From assembly GCF_040581485.1 (NCBI RefSeq), contig NC_090129.1, forward strand, positions 31,916,764 to 31,980,763: DNA of 64,000 bases, given 5' to 3'. The notes beneath the pieces were generated by a model. It was not told the DNA's origin and searched no databases. It saw only the letters and a list, made by a program, of their open reading frames with translations. Positions 11,923 through 25,318 of this stretch are shown here, piece after piece. Source of the DNA: Linepithema humile (taxonomy: Eukaryota; Arthropoda; Insecta; Hymenoptera; Formicidae). Every line of letters begins with the position of its first letter. Positions within the stretch are counted from its first letter, which is position 1. The translations under genes were made by a program, and so were the position numbers.

Positions 11923-14416
11923 ATATATAATATAATTATAGTATATTCGTATCTAAATTCGAGCTGAATTTAGCAATCGGGTTTTTTGATAAACGTTCCT
12001 AAAATGCGACATAGCTCGTGTGAAATCACTTGTCATTTTCCCCTATCTGGCATCAACTTCGCTGTCTCTAAATATAGATTAACGGTATGACAAGAATTTC
12101 GTAATAGAGAACAAGAATGTTGAGTAATATTCTCGCGTTAGTCATTTGTATGTAATATTATAATTACTATTATGATTAATTGATATAGCAAATATTGAAG
12201 AATAAAATTACGTTATTAAATCCAAAATTACTGCATTATTTTCATTGTATGCCTAAGCGTAAAATTATTTTAATATTAAAAGTATAAGTATAATTAACTC
12301 ATTATTGTCATTAGAATATTTATTGTAAAACTAGATGCTAGAAATTTAAAATAAAAATATCCATAATATATATATATACATTGATATAATATCGCGTTAA
12401 TTAATACTCGCAATTGGAAGCTAATTGACTTGCTTGAAGCAAAATGTGATTGAAAAGAAAGCAATGACAAAATGACACTGCTTGAAATTGGTATTATCTT
12501 TTTTAAAAATAGTGATTGTTATTAATAGTTTTATTTGTGCATTTTTTGTGCACTTGTGCATAATTTGCAGTTAAAACTGATTCATTAATTGAGATAGATG
12601 CGATTATAGAATTGTTAATGCAAAAAAATCGCTCGTGGTATGCCTGAAGCACTTTTGCAAAGTGCCAAAGGTTTGCGGATCGCCAGTACGCGGATAATAA
12701 ACTTATCTTGAGCATTCATATAGTGCATCCCTGACATTTGCTGTTGCATCCCGCGTCCGATGGAAAAGTTCACGACGGGTTTTCGAAACGTTGATGCTAG
12801 CGGCAGCAATTCCTGCATTTATCCGTGTGACGTTCGTACTCTAGAAATATTTTATCGGTCTATCTTTCATCCGTAGCTATGCGTCTACCTTCTACGCGGA
12901 CGCGTGAGTTTTCACACTTGCCCTTTGTGTTTGAAATTTATCCCTGCCCACATTAATTATCTCGCACTATTCCATGTGTCTCTCACAATATCCCAAAAAA
13001 ATATCCGTTCGCGCGTCACGCACGTTCATTATTGTTCTTTTTTCCCAGTCGGAAAATGTCGGCACGTGGCACTGCGAGTCAGATTAACGCTTCTCGAGAT
13101 TGTACTTTTTCCCGCTCGCCACGATTCGCTCTTTTGAGAATGCGTGGCACGTAAAAGCGACTTCTTCCACGATTATTACTAGTCATTAGTGTTGGCAAAA
13201 TAACTGCCTACGGCATAATTCCTTCGCTGTTATTATGGGATTAAACTAACGTGGCGTTACTTCTACTCACGCGCTGCGCGATCAGTGTTCGCTCGTAATG
13301 CGATTACTTAGGGTCTACATGAGTTCTGCTTTGTTTCTTCTCTCAGCGATAATGCTGTTACATGGATAGAAAATACTGCAGTTTTTATTTAACATGACGT
13401 CATATGGAACAGACGCACCTGGCAAAAACTTACTCTAATTATCACAAGAAAATATTACACTGTTATTTATAAATCTTTTCATATAAATTATATTACGTAT
13501 ATTTCTGCAATTAATATTTTAAATTAATATTAGATTTAACTGACACAATTTGAAATAAATTTTGCACTATTAATGTATTCCCCTTATTAATATGTCTAAA
13601 TTTGTACGTCACTGGTTGGAATAATGCACCGTTAATTGCAGTAATCGTGATGCGATGAGATTATCATAAATAAATAGCGACGAAATATGTAATTACAACT
13701 TCCTTCGTTAGATTATATTTGAGTTGCGCGAGTTTGCTCGTACTAAATTTCATCGTGGCGACCGAGTGCGCAAAGGTGTTTTCCGCGAATTTACAAAACA
13801 ATTATTCATCAATTTTGCATTCACGATGATGGCGATGCAGGTTGTTGCATAAGCGGGAATGCAACGGCGCATTACCGTATTTTTTTGCAGTCGCAACATG
13901 CGGCAGTACGAGGGTTACGAAAGAAGCCGTAGATTTGAATGCACGTTGTTTGCGACGGCAGTTAAGAGTTTTCGTAGCGGTGGGTGGCGCGGTTTTGCAA
14001 AATTAAAGCGTTTTATTCAAATCGAATGTACGTACTACTCGTACGTAGGGACGAGAAACTCGCGCAAGAAAGTAGGTCACGAGAAGAGGAATTCACTTCC
14101 TATCCGAAGTATTTTTCTTCGTGCCATTATGGACACAACCATTTGTCAGTCCCGCCGCGCCAATCATCTCTTTTCATTGATGAAGCTTCCGAGAAAAATT
14201 AGGATAAGAGAAAAAAAACTGGAGAGGCGGTAAATTATAATTTCTCAGGAAGCTTGTCCATCATATTTAGGATCAAGTGCTTCCGCGGAACTTCCGTTTT
14301 AATGCACATTATTCAGAGTGTGGTCGGCTCGATTATTCATGATAGGTAAAATTTCTTCTTTGCGAAAGTTATTCAAGAAATGCTATCTACCGTAATGCAC
14401 GATTTATTTCTTTGCA

Positions 14417-14436
14417 TTTTTTTTTTTTTTTTTTTT
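14417..14436. repeat. T20 homopolymer
   Basis: An uninterrupted T run with no polyadenylation hexamer near it on the complementary strand. Confidence 0.9.
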
Positions 14437-17400
14437 GTAATATGAAATTTTTCATGGAAATGTTCGAATTCTCTTTAGCATTACACATAATTTTAGATAT
14501 GCATAATATTTTTCATACGATACTCAAACTATGCGATATTATACGCTATGTATTATTAATATACGATATAAATTTATTGTTATATAGAAACTCGATTACG
14601 TCAATTTAATTCCCTCGCGCGTAGCGCAATTTGTTTATTATATAAATTAATTAGTAGTATAAACTGAATAATTTTAAATCTTTACATATTTTTAACTCGG
14701 ACATAAATTTATATTTTTAATCGGCAAGAATGAGAGGTGCTTGCTGCTTATCGAAGAAAACTAACTAAAATAAGTAAATTTAATAAAAAATTCAATTCTT
14801 TATGCCAGACGAATAAGTTTCTTGTGATAAAAGTTTGAATTTTATTGCGTTTCAGAAATACGGCACAACGAAACAGTTACTACATAGTTACAAAACTAGT
14901 CGTTAAAAAACTCACAGGCTTTTGATCTAACGTATAGTTGTTGCTCGTGCTTAACGGCAAGATAGTATTAAGTTGCACAAAGTTCTCCAAACTTTGTTTA
15001 CGCGAAATAAATGGGAAAAGAGAGAAAAAGTAGCTGTCTATAATCCCCAATGACATCGTTAATGCTAATATGAAACTTCATCGGATTTGAAACACGTTTA
15101 CATGCGAATTTAACACGATGTTTCAATCTTTTACATTATCTATGAGTTATATATATATTGACAAAAAGTTATTAATAGTTGTATATTTATAATTGTATAC
15201 TTATTTACATTTCAAATACATACTATAATGCTGAATTGAGATTTATTGCAACTTTTGTCTAATTTTTGAAACTTTTTCTTATCGTTTTTTGACAGCGATA
15301 GACGCGTCGCTAAAGGCATATAACAAAAACGCATTTTGTCTCAAGAGAAGTGATAATGTAGATGATTCTCTAAAGACCAATGTCTTCGTTTAAATTAAAA
15401 TAATTTTTATTTTAATACAATTTAATAATAATACATTTTTTTATCTTCTGACAACATTCTTGAAACTAAACACACTATTATATTAATGATACAGAATAAA
15501 ATTTTTAATATTTTTCTTGTAGGAAAATAAAGTGCATCGCATAAAACCAGCTTTAACGAGAATAAGAAGAAGTATAATGACAACTACGACACATAATCCG
15601 GAGAGTTCACTTAGCCAACGACTTTGTTTCAATGTATTATAAACCTTATTTGTAAAGTTTCACTTACAAATCTAGATGTCGGCTTCACGACCTCCCACTT
15701 GCGAGAAGCACAGGTGGTTAATAGCGCAGCGGCTTGACTAGTGCATCGCAAGCTTTTTTAAACTTTACTGCAGCAATCATGATCTAACGACAAATCAATT
15801 ACATTCGAAAATAATATTATCGAGACCTCATTACTTGCAATTGAATATAGATTTCAGTTTACAATTTTCAATAACTACATTTAATAAACACTGCATTCAA
15901 ATATTATTCTCTATCTTGAGCTGTGCAATTGATAATTATCCATGATTTTAAAAAGAGAATAAGATTAAAGATGTAATACAAAAGTTAGTAGCAAAATGCA
16001 AAAAAAAATCCTTTAGTATTTTTAGCAATATTTAAATCAATGTTTACCCTACTTTCTAGCAAATTGATTTTTTTAAATAAAAATGTGGAGACACTACTGA
16101 CTTCTAAATTATACACGATTGAAAATCAATTTCTTTTCCCGAATTAAATTAGCTAAAGATAGCAAACAGATGTAGAAGATTTGTTATTTAATTTTCGACT
16201 TTTCTAAGTCAAATATTAAATGAAAAAAAGTGTTTAATTAAAATGTTATTCTAAAAGAATCGATTAAAACTGGTTCCAAAATTGGAACAAAAAGCAAATA
16301 GATTTTGTGTAAATATCTTCCCTAAATTTTTATAAATTGTAAAGCAATAATTGCAAAGTGCAATATTATTTATGTAATGGATTATCTCTACATCTATTAT
16401 GGTTTTTTAAGAGACATTGTTTATTTATTAGCTAATCCGTATAAATCAAAGACAGTCGATACGGTTCATTATGCTTTTTCAATGACTCACCAAATAAATT
16501 GAGTCGCATTTATCCTTCGCCCTCGTAGGATTCATACTCATCGGATTTGATGGCATCGCATTACCATTCAATTGTGTAACTATCATAATCGTTAAAGTAA
16601 ACGATACGGTTGGAAATGATCCTCGAACCGGCCTATATGCGATCATAAGCGAGTGCCAGGAGTTTTTTTAGCGTCAATAATCTACGTTTATTGCCGACAG
16701 TTATCCGCAGTGGACTCATACGTATCGACAAAACGAGTCTTTATATGTGCTGACGTTGATGGAATAGCTGTCTTGGTTTGTCAGGCTAATCCTACTCTTC
16801 ATTTTTTTAGACTGATTTATATTAGACACAGAAATTCAATTTTACGCTTTATGCGACATAAATCAGAATCTGCATTTTAACTGCAAGAGTTACAAGCTTT
16901 ATTTGACACACAAAATATCGTGGTTACGAAATTGATATTGGAAAATATAATTTATAGTCGTGTAATACACGATTTGCTTTGCGAATTCTCATTTTGCATT
17001 TTTCTAAAAAATTTCGCTCGTCTTGGAAACATTTTCCGTGTCTTTTCTTTCTTCTCGGTCTACATAAAGAATCGCAAGATGCTCGTATCTTAGACGGTAT
17101 GTTTACGGATATTGCTTTGAGAAATGCAACGCGGAGACATAATATAAAGAAAATATGTGTGGTATTATAGTCATGTTAAACACATGTGAATGCACACAAT
17201 GATAGAATAAAAAAAATAATAACTAAAATTATACAACATTATATTAAAAAGAAATTATTTACTTTTCTACTATATCTATATTCGCTATGTTACGCAAAAT
17301 TATATTCATTAATATAATAAAGTTTAATATATATAACAATATTTACTTTATGTAAATTGTTTTAGATAGCGAAGGGAAAATTATTTGTTAAATATTTAGA

Positions 17401-18887
17401 ATATTTGTAACAAAATAATTGTAAAATTACCGAAGCAATTAATTACCTTTTGTAATAATTTTTATTTAAATTAAATAAAAGTCATAATTTTTTAAAGTTT
17501 AATAAATATTTCAAATTATTTGTAAAAATAAATCAAAATTTTATTTTACTTTAAAAAAGTTGTCTAAGAGATAACTGATTTCTATGATACCACAAATTAT
17601 ATTCAATAGTATCGATGTTATTGATACTATTTCCATGGATTGTTGAAATTTTGCGATTCGCTTAGTGTTAAAATGGTTGGAAATACGCTCCGTTTTTGTT
17701 TTTTTTTTGTTATAAAATAAATATATTTCCCACGACCGTATGTCACACGCGCAAGTGGTTAACGTACGCATCACAGAGAATTGGGTCGTGTCGAAATATG
17801 ATGCGCGATAAAAACTCGGGAAAACTTTTTTTACTGTTGCAACGGACCGTTTTCACGATTCCACAAGCAACTCTCTTCACCAAATGCCGTAAAATTATAT
17901 GCATTGTGTTATTGCTTGCGATTTAAACTCGCGCCGACGGAACGCGCAATAACTTGCAGATGCGACTGCAATCATAGCCGACCAGTCAAACCCTCGAGTA
18001 AACTCGTCTAGATTCTGTACGATATGAATGGATTCCTACCGAGCGACAACATTTGCCGTTTCATTATACTACGCTCTTCCCATCTAGTGCAACTGCAAAG
18101 CAACGTGAACAATGAGAGATTTCGTATGCAATTGGCAAATGCAAAATACATTATATTATATTTACTCAGTGCTTTACAAAAAAAAGAACTAATAAAATTA
18201 TCTAGTTTTTCATAACGACGAAAATACATTTAACGTAGAAAATATAGCTCAAAGAATATTCAATGTCTTTTTATTTGCAATTTAAATATTTATGACATAT
18301 TATAGTAGTATTATAAATCTAATCTTTATCGATATTCATATACTTTTATAGTTTACTTTATAGACAAAACGATACATAACATCGCTCGCCAATCTACAAG
18401 ACAAATTCAAGATCAATTTGTTTAGCATGAAATTATTTCAATTTGCAAATGTCGAAAACTCATCGATGTTACGATGTTATCGTGCGACGTTCAGTGATCG
18501 ATATTCAACAGACTAGATGATTTTCCAGAAACATAATTTTAGACATATCGTGCGCATGAGTATTCAAATGTATTCTCGCAACGACGATTTTTATTTTAAG
18601 ACCGAAGTATCTTTGGCTTATGAAGGTGGAAGGTTGGTGTCGGCTTTCAGACATCGCGTTTTAAGGCAAGGTTAGTCGATAAAGCTACGAGCGAGGTCGG
18701 GCACAGCCATAAACACGAGAGTCTGCATCATCCCTGACGAATAGCCGATCCGCCAAAGATGGATGTAAACGCATTTCACGAATATAGATCGGTTCGTTCA
18801 CGTAAAACGTGACGGACTAAACAGCTGCAATCCCGGGGAAAAGTCAATCGTTCTCTCGGCACACGCAATCGCGAAATTTGCATCTTG

Positions 18888-18923
18888 CGACTCCGCCGTC
18901 GCCATTCTCGCGCTGCGGAGTCG
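18888..18923. repeat. 9-bp inverted repeat
   Basis: CGACTCCGC (18888-18896) and GCGGAGTCG (18915-18923) pair perfectly around an 18-base spacer in a CpG-rich block. It could be a stem-loop or chance. Confidence 0.5.
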
Positions 18924-19239
18924 TAAATAGTGTTGAGAATAAAGGAGAACTATCGTTTGAAACGGAACGAAGCGCTCGATGGGGCGTTTTATTCTTCCGT
19001 GTGGGAGTTTGTATTTTTTCGCTGTGGCAGGAATACCGCGCGCGATCGACTTCCTCGTGACAGCCGATATGGAAATGAACCACTTCCACGTCTCGAAAGT
19101 ACCATCTCGGCGTGAGTATAACAGCTTGATATATTGCCGTTATCGTGCGATTTCTTCGATTCGACGATACTTCGAATACGAGAACACCGTTTGCCGAGGC
19201 GCATCGTAATAAACTTTAACCAGAGAATAAAAGGAAGAA

Positions 19240-19257
19240 AGAAAGGGCGAGAGGGAA

Positions 19258-19299
<42 letters not shown>

Positions 19300-19310
19300 A
19301 GAAGAAAAAG
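19240..19310. repeat. (GA)n / (GAA)n purine microsatellite
   Basis: Fifteen uninterrupted GA units (19267-19296) are embedded in imperfect GA/GAA sequence. The tract lies at the edge of a CpG-rich block. It explains the glutamate/arginine/lysine-rich and serine/leucine-rich frames that cross it on the two strands, which are not genes. Confidence 0.95.
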
Positions 19311-20334
19311 AAAGTTTTATCACTTTCCATTCTTATTTATTCTGTATCATTAATATTTTCTCGTAAGAAAGGGATATACTTGACATTCGGCTGCGTTTGC
19401 AAAATTTTTTATTTTTGATTTCCATTGTTATATTTTACGTAGCATGCAATAAATCAATTTTGCAATAAATCAATAGAACAATTTTGCGATAAGATTTATG
19501 GACTCAATATATTTTCGAAGCAGTACCGGTGATTATGGCGGTCTTCAATTTCATTTTATCATCATTAGAGCGCGAGAAATTTCTATGCAGAAATTTAAAG
19601 TAGGTATGTAATGCACTTCACTTTGATTTTCACGTGAGAAAGAACTATTCCTATTTACATTACATAATTGAATTTCGCGATATTTATATGCACATGTCAA
19701 TGAAGACAAGTTTCCATCATCACGTTTCTGCGAGTCATCTGAGCAACGCAATCGCGCTACTTCGTGAGATACGTATTAAGCGCATCCTCACGTTTCAACC
19801 GCAGCGTCAGTTACCGCGCATAAACCCTCTTCGGAGTTTCCATAAGATGAGCAGCGGTAGTTGGTCTCCTTCATCCGGTCTGACTTCTGCCGCGCAAGTT
19901 AGGCCGAGAGTTTCAGTTTGACAAATTAACAATGAGTCCCTTGCCCTAAACTTGCTGCTGTCAGTTTCCGCGATCCGTAACATGCGTTAATGTTTCCAGA
20001 TTCGGTCATAAATGCGGAGAAATAGCTTTCAGCCGAAATTGATAACAGATCGCGGGGGGTGTATCGAAATTTTTCGATTGGCCCGATTGAGATTTTTTTA
20101 CAATAAATCAAAAATATATCATTATAATATCTCCAATATACTCTTTAACATTTTCTACGCAAAACCATATAATTTTGTAACAATTTTTATTCGATATTTT
20201 AAAAAATTGACTTTACTTGAAGGCAGTGTAAAATAACTGTTAAGCATCTCTTGAGAAAACAAGAAAATATAATGAGCAGATTTATCTGTACACAGGATGT
20301 TTTAGAATTTTCTCGATCGTGTGTTATAAAACCG

Positions 20335-20355
20335 CAAAGTGAAAATCTCACTTTG
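20335..20355. repeat. Short inverted repeat beside the left arm
   Basis: CAAAGTGA (20335-20342) and TCACTTTG (20348-20355) form a perfect 8-bp stem with a 5-base loop, 73 bp outside the long inverted arm. It is short enough to be chance. Confidence 0.5.
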
Positions 20356-20428
20356 TACAATGCATAAATAATTGTAAAAATATAAATATTACAAAACTGA
20401 TTTATCGCAGTCGTAATCTAGCAAAAAG

Positions 20429-20636
20429 TTAGTTTACGACCTGTTCGCAGAAGTTCCAAGTTTTTGCAACAATCGTTTGCATCAAAAAGCACGTGATTTC
20501 GCGTTAATTCGCACTAAGCGTTTCGCCGGAATTTACGAGAGTCACATGTTTTACAATATCGGAAATGCTTTACGGACGAAACTCTGAAATTTGTTTCTTT
20601 TTCTTGTTACAAGCATACGCTTTAATTTTACCAAAC
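20429..20636 (+). repeat. Left arm of a 208-bp inverted-repeat pair
   Basis: This arm begins TTAGTTTACGACCTG and ends with TTTTACCAAAC. Its reverse complement lies at 21764-21971. Comparing the two base by base gives three differences, all C/T transitions, at arm positions 7, 18 and 47, so identity is about 98.6%. The match stops abruptly on both sides: outside the arm the flanks AGCAAAAAG and ATTCACGAG are unrelated, and inside it the next bases diverge. Two of the three differences are CpG in this arm and TpG in the other, as expected from cytosine deamination. High identity at unconstrained positions suggests a recent origin or gene conversion between arms. Confidence 0.95.
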
Positions 20637-21968
20637 TGCTATTATTATTATATTATATATTTTTTATTATTATATTATTTTTTGTATTGTATATTATATT
20701 TTTTTATTATTAAAATTTTATTATATTATTATTATTAATATTATTTCGCTATTATTATTTGTAGAGAGTTTCCAAAATCTTACAGAAATCTTAAATGAAA
20801 ATTCCGTGCACATTCTGTTGAAAGTTATGCATTACATTTAATTAATCTTAATAAAATTTTAAATGTTCTATCGTAATATATGCGATGCAAGTACACGGAA
20901 TTAAGTTTATATTAAAAGCTCTTCAGTGTTATTCGCGTGGAACGCGGCGTGTTCGGTGTCTCTTCTGCCAAAACGTAATATGTTTTATTATTACGTTCAC
21001 ATTGCGCCACCACAATAAATATATCCGGAAAGATACACGCAGACGCTTCAGTGCTTTGAACACGTAAGTCGACCATTTCGCATTATTAAATCTTCTACAG
21101 TAATTATTAAGCAATAACGAAATACCTAATTAGCCAGGCAACGGCTTTCACCCAACTTATCTACTTCCGCGCTCCTCGCTTTTACGATATCGGAAGTACA
21201 CTCAATGCATTTCCCGCTTCAACCGCGACGATAGACCGGAGAGAGCGAGCTTTTGAGCAAGCCCGGAAATTAAATCGGCAAATAAAAAGAGGAATGAAGA
21301 ATTTGTCTTCCGTCCTCCAATTACGAATACGTATGTATGCACGTGGTTTTTTTGCGACGTAAATAAAAATCACGTAACAACATTTGTCAGAATCACGAAA
21401 CAGAGATAATCGCAAAATATGTTCTATTTGTAATCCACAACGTATTAGAGCATAATTTTTCCATATTACGCGCCGCGTAAAATACAGTATTGAAATCAAG
21501 GTTCGCTGGTTGCAAATATGTGTTACAATTATTTCTTCGACAAAAATATTAAATCGCACAGTGTACAACAACTGCTTTTTCATACAACTACACGGTAATG
21601 TTTCATAACATTTTTTATATGACTATTTTTATATGTATATCCATGCAGTATATCCACACATTTATTGATTAAACCAAAATTTTCCCCGATCTGTATTTAT
21701 AAAAATTGTAATAGATTAAACATTTTTTACGCAATTGCATCTCAATTTTAGGGATTACAGTGTGTTTGGTAAAATTAAAGCGTATGCTTGTAACAAGAAA
21801 AAGAAACAAATTTCAGAGTTTCGTCCGTAAAGCATTTCCGATATTGTAAAACATGTGACTCTCGTAAATTCCGGCGAAACGCTTAGTGCGAATTAACGCG
21901 AAATCACGTGCTTTTTGATGCAAACAATTGTTGCAAAAACTTGGAACTTCTGCAAACAGGTCGTGAAC
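20432..21968. mobile_element. Possible non-autonomous DNA transposon with long terminal inverted repeats
   Basis: The arms at 20429-20636 and 21764-21971 could be terminal inverted repeats of a unit of about 1.54 kb. The outermost bases are TTAG on the left and CTAA on the right, which allows a TA target duplication as in the Tc1/mariner group, but the TA lies inside the matching arms, so this is weak. The 1127-bp spacer has a TTA-rich stretch at about 20639-20762 and then ordinary mixed sequence. Its longest reading frame is 133 codons on the minus strand (21182-21583), with no transposase motif that I can recognise. A simple inverted duplication, or two independent insertions of a 208-bp element, would look the same. 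Confidence 0.3.
20639..20762. repeat. TTA-rich low-complexity tract
   Basis: Imperfect runs of ATT/TTA and TAT lie immediately inside the left inverted arm. The right arm has no matching tract at its inner edge, so this stretch is not part of the mirrored sequence. Confidence 0.8.
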
Positions 21969-21971
21969 TAA
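21764..21971 (-). repeat. Right arm of the 208-bp inverted-repeat pair
   Basis: This is the reverse complement of 20429-20636, the same length with three substitutions and no gaps. It starts GTTTGGTAAAATTAAAG and ends CAGGTCGTGAACTAA. Counted from the outer end, this arm carries C, T and T at positions 7, 18 and 47 where the left arm carries T, C and C. An RNA crossing both arms could fold into a duplex of about 208 base pairs with a loop of about 1.1 kb. Confidence 0.95.
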
Positions 21972-22050
21972 ATTCACGAGTTCTATTAGCTATTTCAGCA
22001 GAGTGTGCAATGGCTCTTTCGGAAGATCAATTAATAGCGGAAGATCTCAA

Positions 22051-24850
22051 GGCTAAAAACCATTGTTAACCAAATACGTCTTTGAAAGTTGCAAACTACC
22101 TAAGATCCATCTATCTTGGAGTCTGTTATTTATGTTATCAAGATAATCAAATTTTGCTCTTATATCTTATGAAACTGTATGCAAAATGCATCATAACATG
22201 TGGAATAAAATATTTCGTGTAAATATCGCGTAAATTACATCTCCTATAATTGGCTAAACTATATTCGCGCATCATTTTTCCCGCCATTTTCCCATGCTTT
22301 TTATTAAATGCTCCATATAATTATTTTGCTAAATTATTATCTACATTTTGATCAATAAAAAATAATACATAATTAATATTTTAATTAATGTATATGAAAA
22401 TATTATTTTCATGCGTTTAAACGTCGCACAGATCAAAAATTTTAATAAATAAATGGAGATTATTTTATATTCCTCTGTAAAATTGTACTTGTATCAATAA
22501 AAATTTTCAGTTTGTTAAATTATGTGAATATGATCGGTAATAATTATGTGTTGAGAAATGTATTTACTCTTTCTATGTCAGATATAAATTATATGCAAAT
22601 TAAATGAAGCGCAGTTAAAGCAAGTAGAAAAACTTTTCATATAACACACGTAACCGATATGTAAAATGAAAGGCCTATAAAAGTTTTATTTAAAATATCG
22701 CCCCACATTGATATTGCTTGTTTACTCGCTATTAATTTGTCAGCAATAATTTTTAATATGCGTGAACGTAATATAAAAATCTTCTTGTTATATATGTACA
22801 TATTACAACATTAACATATGATTTATAATTTTGTATAAATCGTGACTTCGTTGAACATCTATAATTAATACAAAAATATAAATATTGATAACAATAAGCT
22901 GCAAGTAACTTTTGTAAACAACTATTTAACTTTAATAATGCAAATAAATAATAATTTTTAATTAAATATAAATATGTTTTATTTAACAAAAATTTAATTA
23001 AAAATTTAACACTTTGCCTAGGTTGTCATGATAAAAATATTAAGAAAAACAGCAGCAGCATTTAATGAAATTTAATCCAAGGAAAAATTAATTTTTAAAT
23101 TGAAAAAAGCAGTTGCCGAGAGAAAATTGCATTGATTCTGCGGCATCCGTATTTGAAATCTGATAAGACTGCAATTACGCGAGACTGCTTAGGTTATGTA
23201 TTTGCGAAAGAGAAGATGGAGAAAGCGAGAAGAGGAGATTAGATCGTTACTCGGCAAACGCGGAAAGCGATGTGATGACGTTCTGACCAGAGAGAATTTA
23301 CGAAAAGAGCAAGGTGCGTAGAAACAACCCGGAAACCATGTCAGCAGCAGGATCAAAGGACTCGAAAATCACGCGAAGGACGTGGCCGATGGCACGGAGT
23401 AAAATGGGAAAATCGTGGAAAATGCCGAGACTTCTTCTAACACCCGCGCACGGCGGACGACGGAAATGCCAAAAAATGAAAAAAGGAAACGTCTCGGGAA
23501 AGGTTGCCTGCTTTGCCGCGCGTACCTTTGCAGCGAGCAACTTCATCCTTATATGTTTCCTAAGTGGCAGAAAGTCAGTTCGTTACAGAATCGAATTTTT
23601 CAGTCCGAGATCTCTCTCGGAAACTTCGATCAGCGAAAGAAATGATACTGCGAAGACGCAATAGAGCAAATAGGTCACGCTATATTTCCGCGTAAAGCAA
23701 CTGTATTTGCAAGGGCAATATTGAACGATCGTAGATATTCTACCTTTAAATTGACCCCAAAAGATATTACACTGCTGCGAGAAATTTCATTATTTGCGAA
23801 TAACGTGCAACGCATATTGTTCCCGCAACGTTTCTCAGATTTTTTCCCTTTGTAACTTTCATTTTGTAACTTTTATGGATAATACAAGGAGCGGACTTTT
23901 ATATTATATCGTCCGGACTTATACTATTCAATTTAGTCCGGGACTCGACTATATTGCACTTCGCTTGTTGTATTTCACCGAGGTATACTTTATCCCGCGA
24001 TTTTATGACTGTTACATTTGCCGGGGTTGACCGAGCGCCAAAACAAATTCCCGATTTGTTTTTCCCTCGACGAAAATCGGAGAAAGAAGAACTAATGAAG
24101 CTTGATTTTACTCGCGAGCATACCGAAGATTAATTAGAGCGAAGGAAATGAGAATAAATTTTGCACAAGCTAAACATCCACTCCAGGATGCAGCTGAATT
24201 TAGTGTAGCCCAAGGCTTGCGTACCGTCATAATGCTCGTAAACTCATATGGATACGTGGCATGTCTGTTACAACGGGATACCTGAAATTTTTCCCGACTA
24301 TTATTATATACGACCACGTAGGCATTGGTATGTACAGATATGTACGCGTTGCACATGCTTCGTACGCTTGCTATTAGCGAGAACACGCGCCGATATGTGC
24401 GGTTACCCTAAATTCCGCCTGACCGCTGAATTCATAGCACGAAAACTCTAATAAAAAATTGCACATACTGAACGGTCCATAAATAAATGTTACTCTTTTC
24501 CTTAACATTCGGTCTCTTTTTTCGCCACAAATATTTCGTTCCATCTATTTCCATATTTTCAACATATTTGGTTTTTAAAAATCATCCGCATCAAGAGACA
24601 GATTGTTATTGTTATTAAACCAATTAATTAACTTGATCAATTTAAATTAATATATCGGAAATTTATAAAATTAAATATCTAAATTTACACATGTGACTTG
24701 ACATTTGATTATTATATTTAATTAATTTCTCAATTGCAATTTCTACTTCTTGTCATTACTGTTTCATTGTTGTGTATCTCGACGAGATATCAGCGGTGCG
24801 CTACGTATTTAGCGATTGTTTATTTAAACAGTATTTTCACTCTGCTTATC
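22051..24850. other. AT-rich, then purine/CpG-rich patch, no gene seen
   Basis: 22051-23110 is AT-rich. 23200-23650 is GC-richer and purine-rich on the plus strand, with competing frames of 116 (plus) and 82 (minus) codons that I do not recognise. 23650-24850 is mixed with no supported feature. Confidence 0.4.
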
Positions 24851-25112
24851 CACGCGGGAATATCTAGCTGGTTTATTAATTCACCCCGTGCGCAAATTGA
24901 TGCGTAAGCGTTACGGATGCGGGATCCGATGTATCGGAAAACGAGCGATAAGTGAGCGGAGGGGGCGGCTTCAGGCCGGGGGACGGCACGTGAAATTAGT
25001 TACTCCGACGATATATTTCGGCTTGCGTACTAACTCTGACCTAGTTAGAGACGACGGCGCGCGACCGACTCGTCATATTACCAGTTTAGTCTGGAGGACG
25101 GCCAAAATATCC

Positions 25113-25132
25113 GAGAGAGAGAGAGAGAGAGA
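25113..25132. repeat. (GA)10 microsatellite
   Basis: Ten uninterrupted GA units lie in a CpG-rich block. GA repeats can bind GAGA-factor-type proteins in insects; that role is not shown here. Confidence 0.95.
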
Positions 25133-25243
25133 CATTCGGAAAACTCGCGGCGCAGCATCCGGACCGATACCGGTTATCTCGGCTTGCACTTGCACGTGCA
25201 ATGCGATGGGGCGCTTGCTGCTTGAAGCGATCGAAATCTAGCG

Positions 25244-25264
25244 CGCGTGAGGCACTTTCACGCG
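25244..25264. repeat. Short inverted repeat upstream of the TATA-like site
   Basis: CGCGTGA (25244-25250) and TCACGCG (25258-25264) form a 7-bp perfect stem with a 7-base loop, about 55 bp upstream of the TATA-like box. It could be chance in CpG-rich sequence. Confidence 0.5.
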
Positions 25265-25318
25265 ATCATGATATATCGTATAACGCCTCTCAGCGCGTAC
25301 TTGAATTACAGTGGCCGC

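Larger units (their letters stand above)
9311..18480. other. Long AT-rich interval, no gene seen
   Basis: Apart from the tandem repeats and T20 run listed separately, I see only AT-rich sequence with moderately GC-richer islands at about 9640-9900, 12640-13340 and 13740-14240. Frames are below 125 codons and unrecognised. No tRNA or other RNA gene was found. Confidence 0.4.
18481..20110. other. CpG-rich block and (GA)n, no gene seen
   Basis: About 18600-19210 is CpG-rich with many overlapping short frames on both strands, which is typical of stop-poor GC-rich DNA rather than of a coding exon. A second GC-richer patch lies at about 19730-20060. Confidence 0.4.

Noticed and set aside
14417..14436. 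T20 as a possible retroposed tail
   Set aside because: No polyadenylation hexamer lies in the expected place on the complementary strand.
15720..15760. tRNA A-box-like word (TAGCGCAGCGG) followed by a T run
   Set aside because: No B box and no cloverleaf-compatible stems follow, so neither a tRNA nor a tRNA-derived SINE is supported.
20637..21763. Possible transposase between the inverted arms
   Set aside because: No frame exceeds 133 codons and none shows a catalytic or DNA-binding motif that I can recognise.
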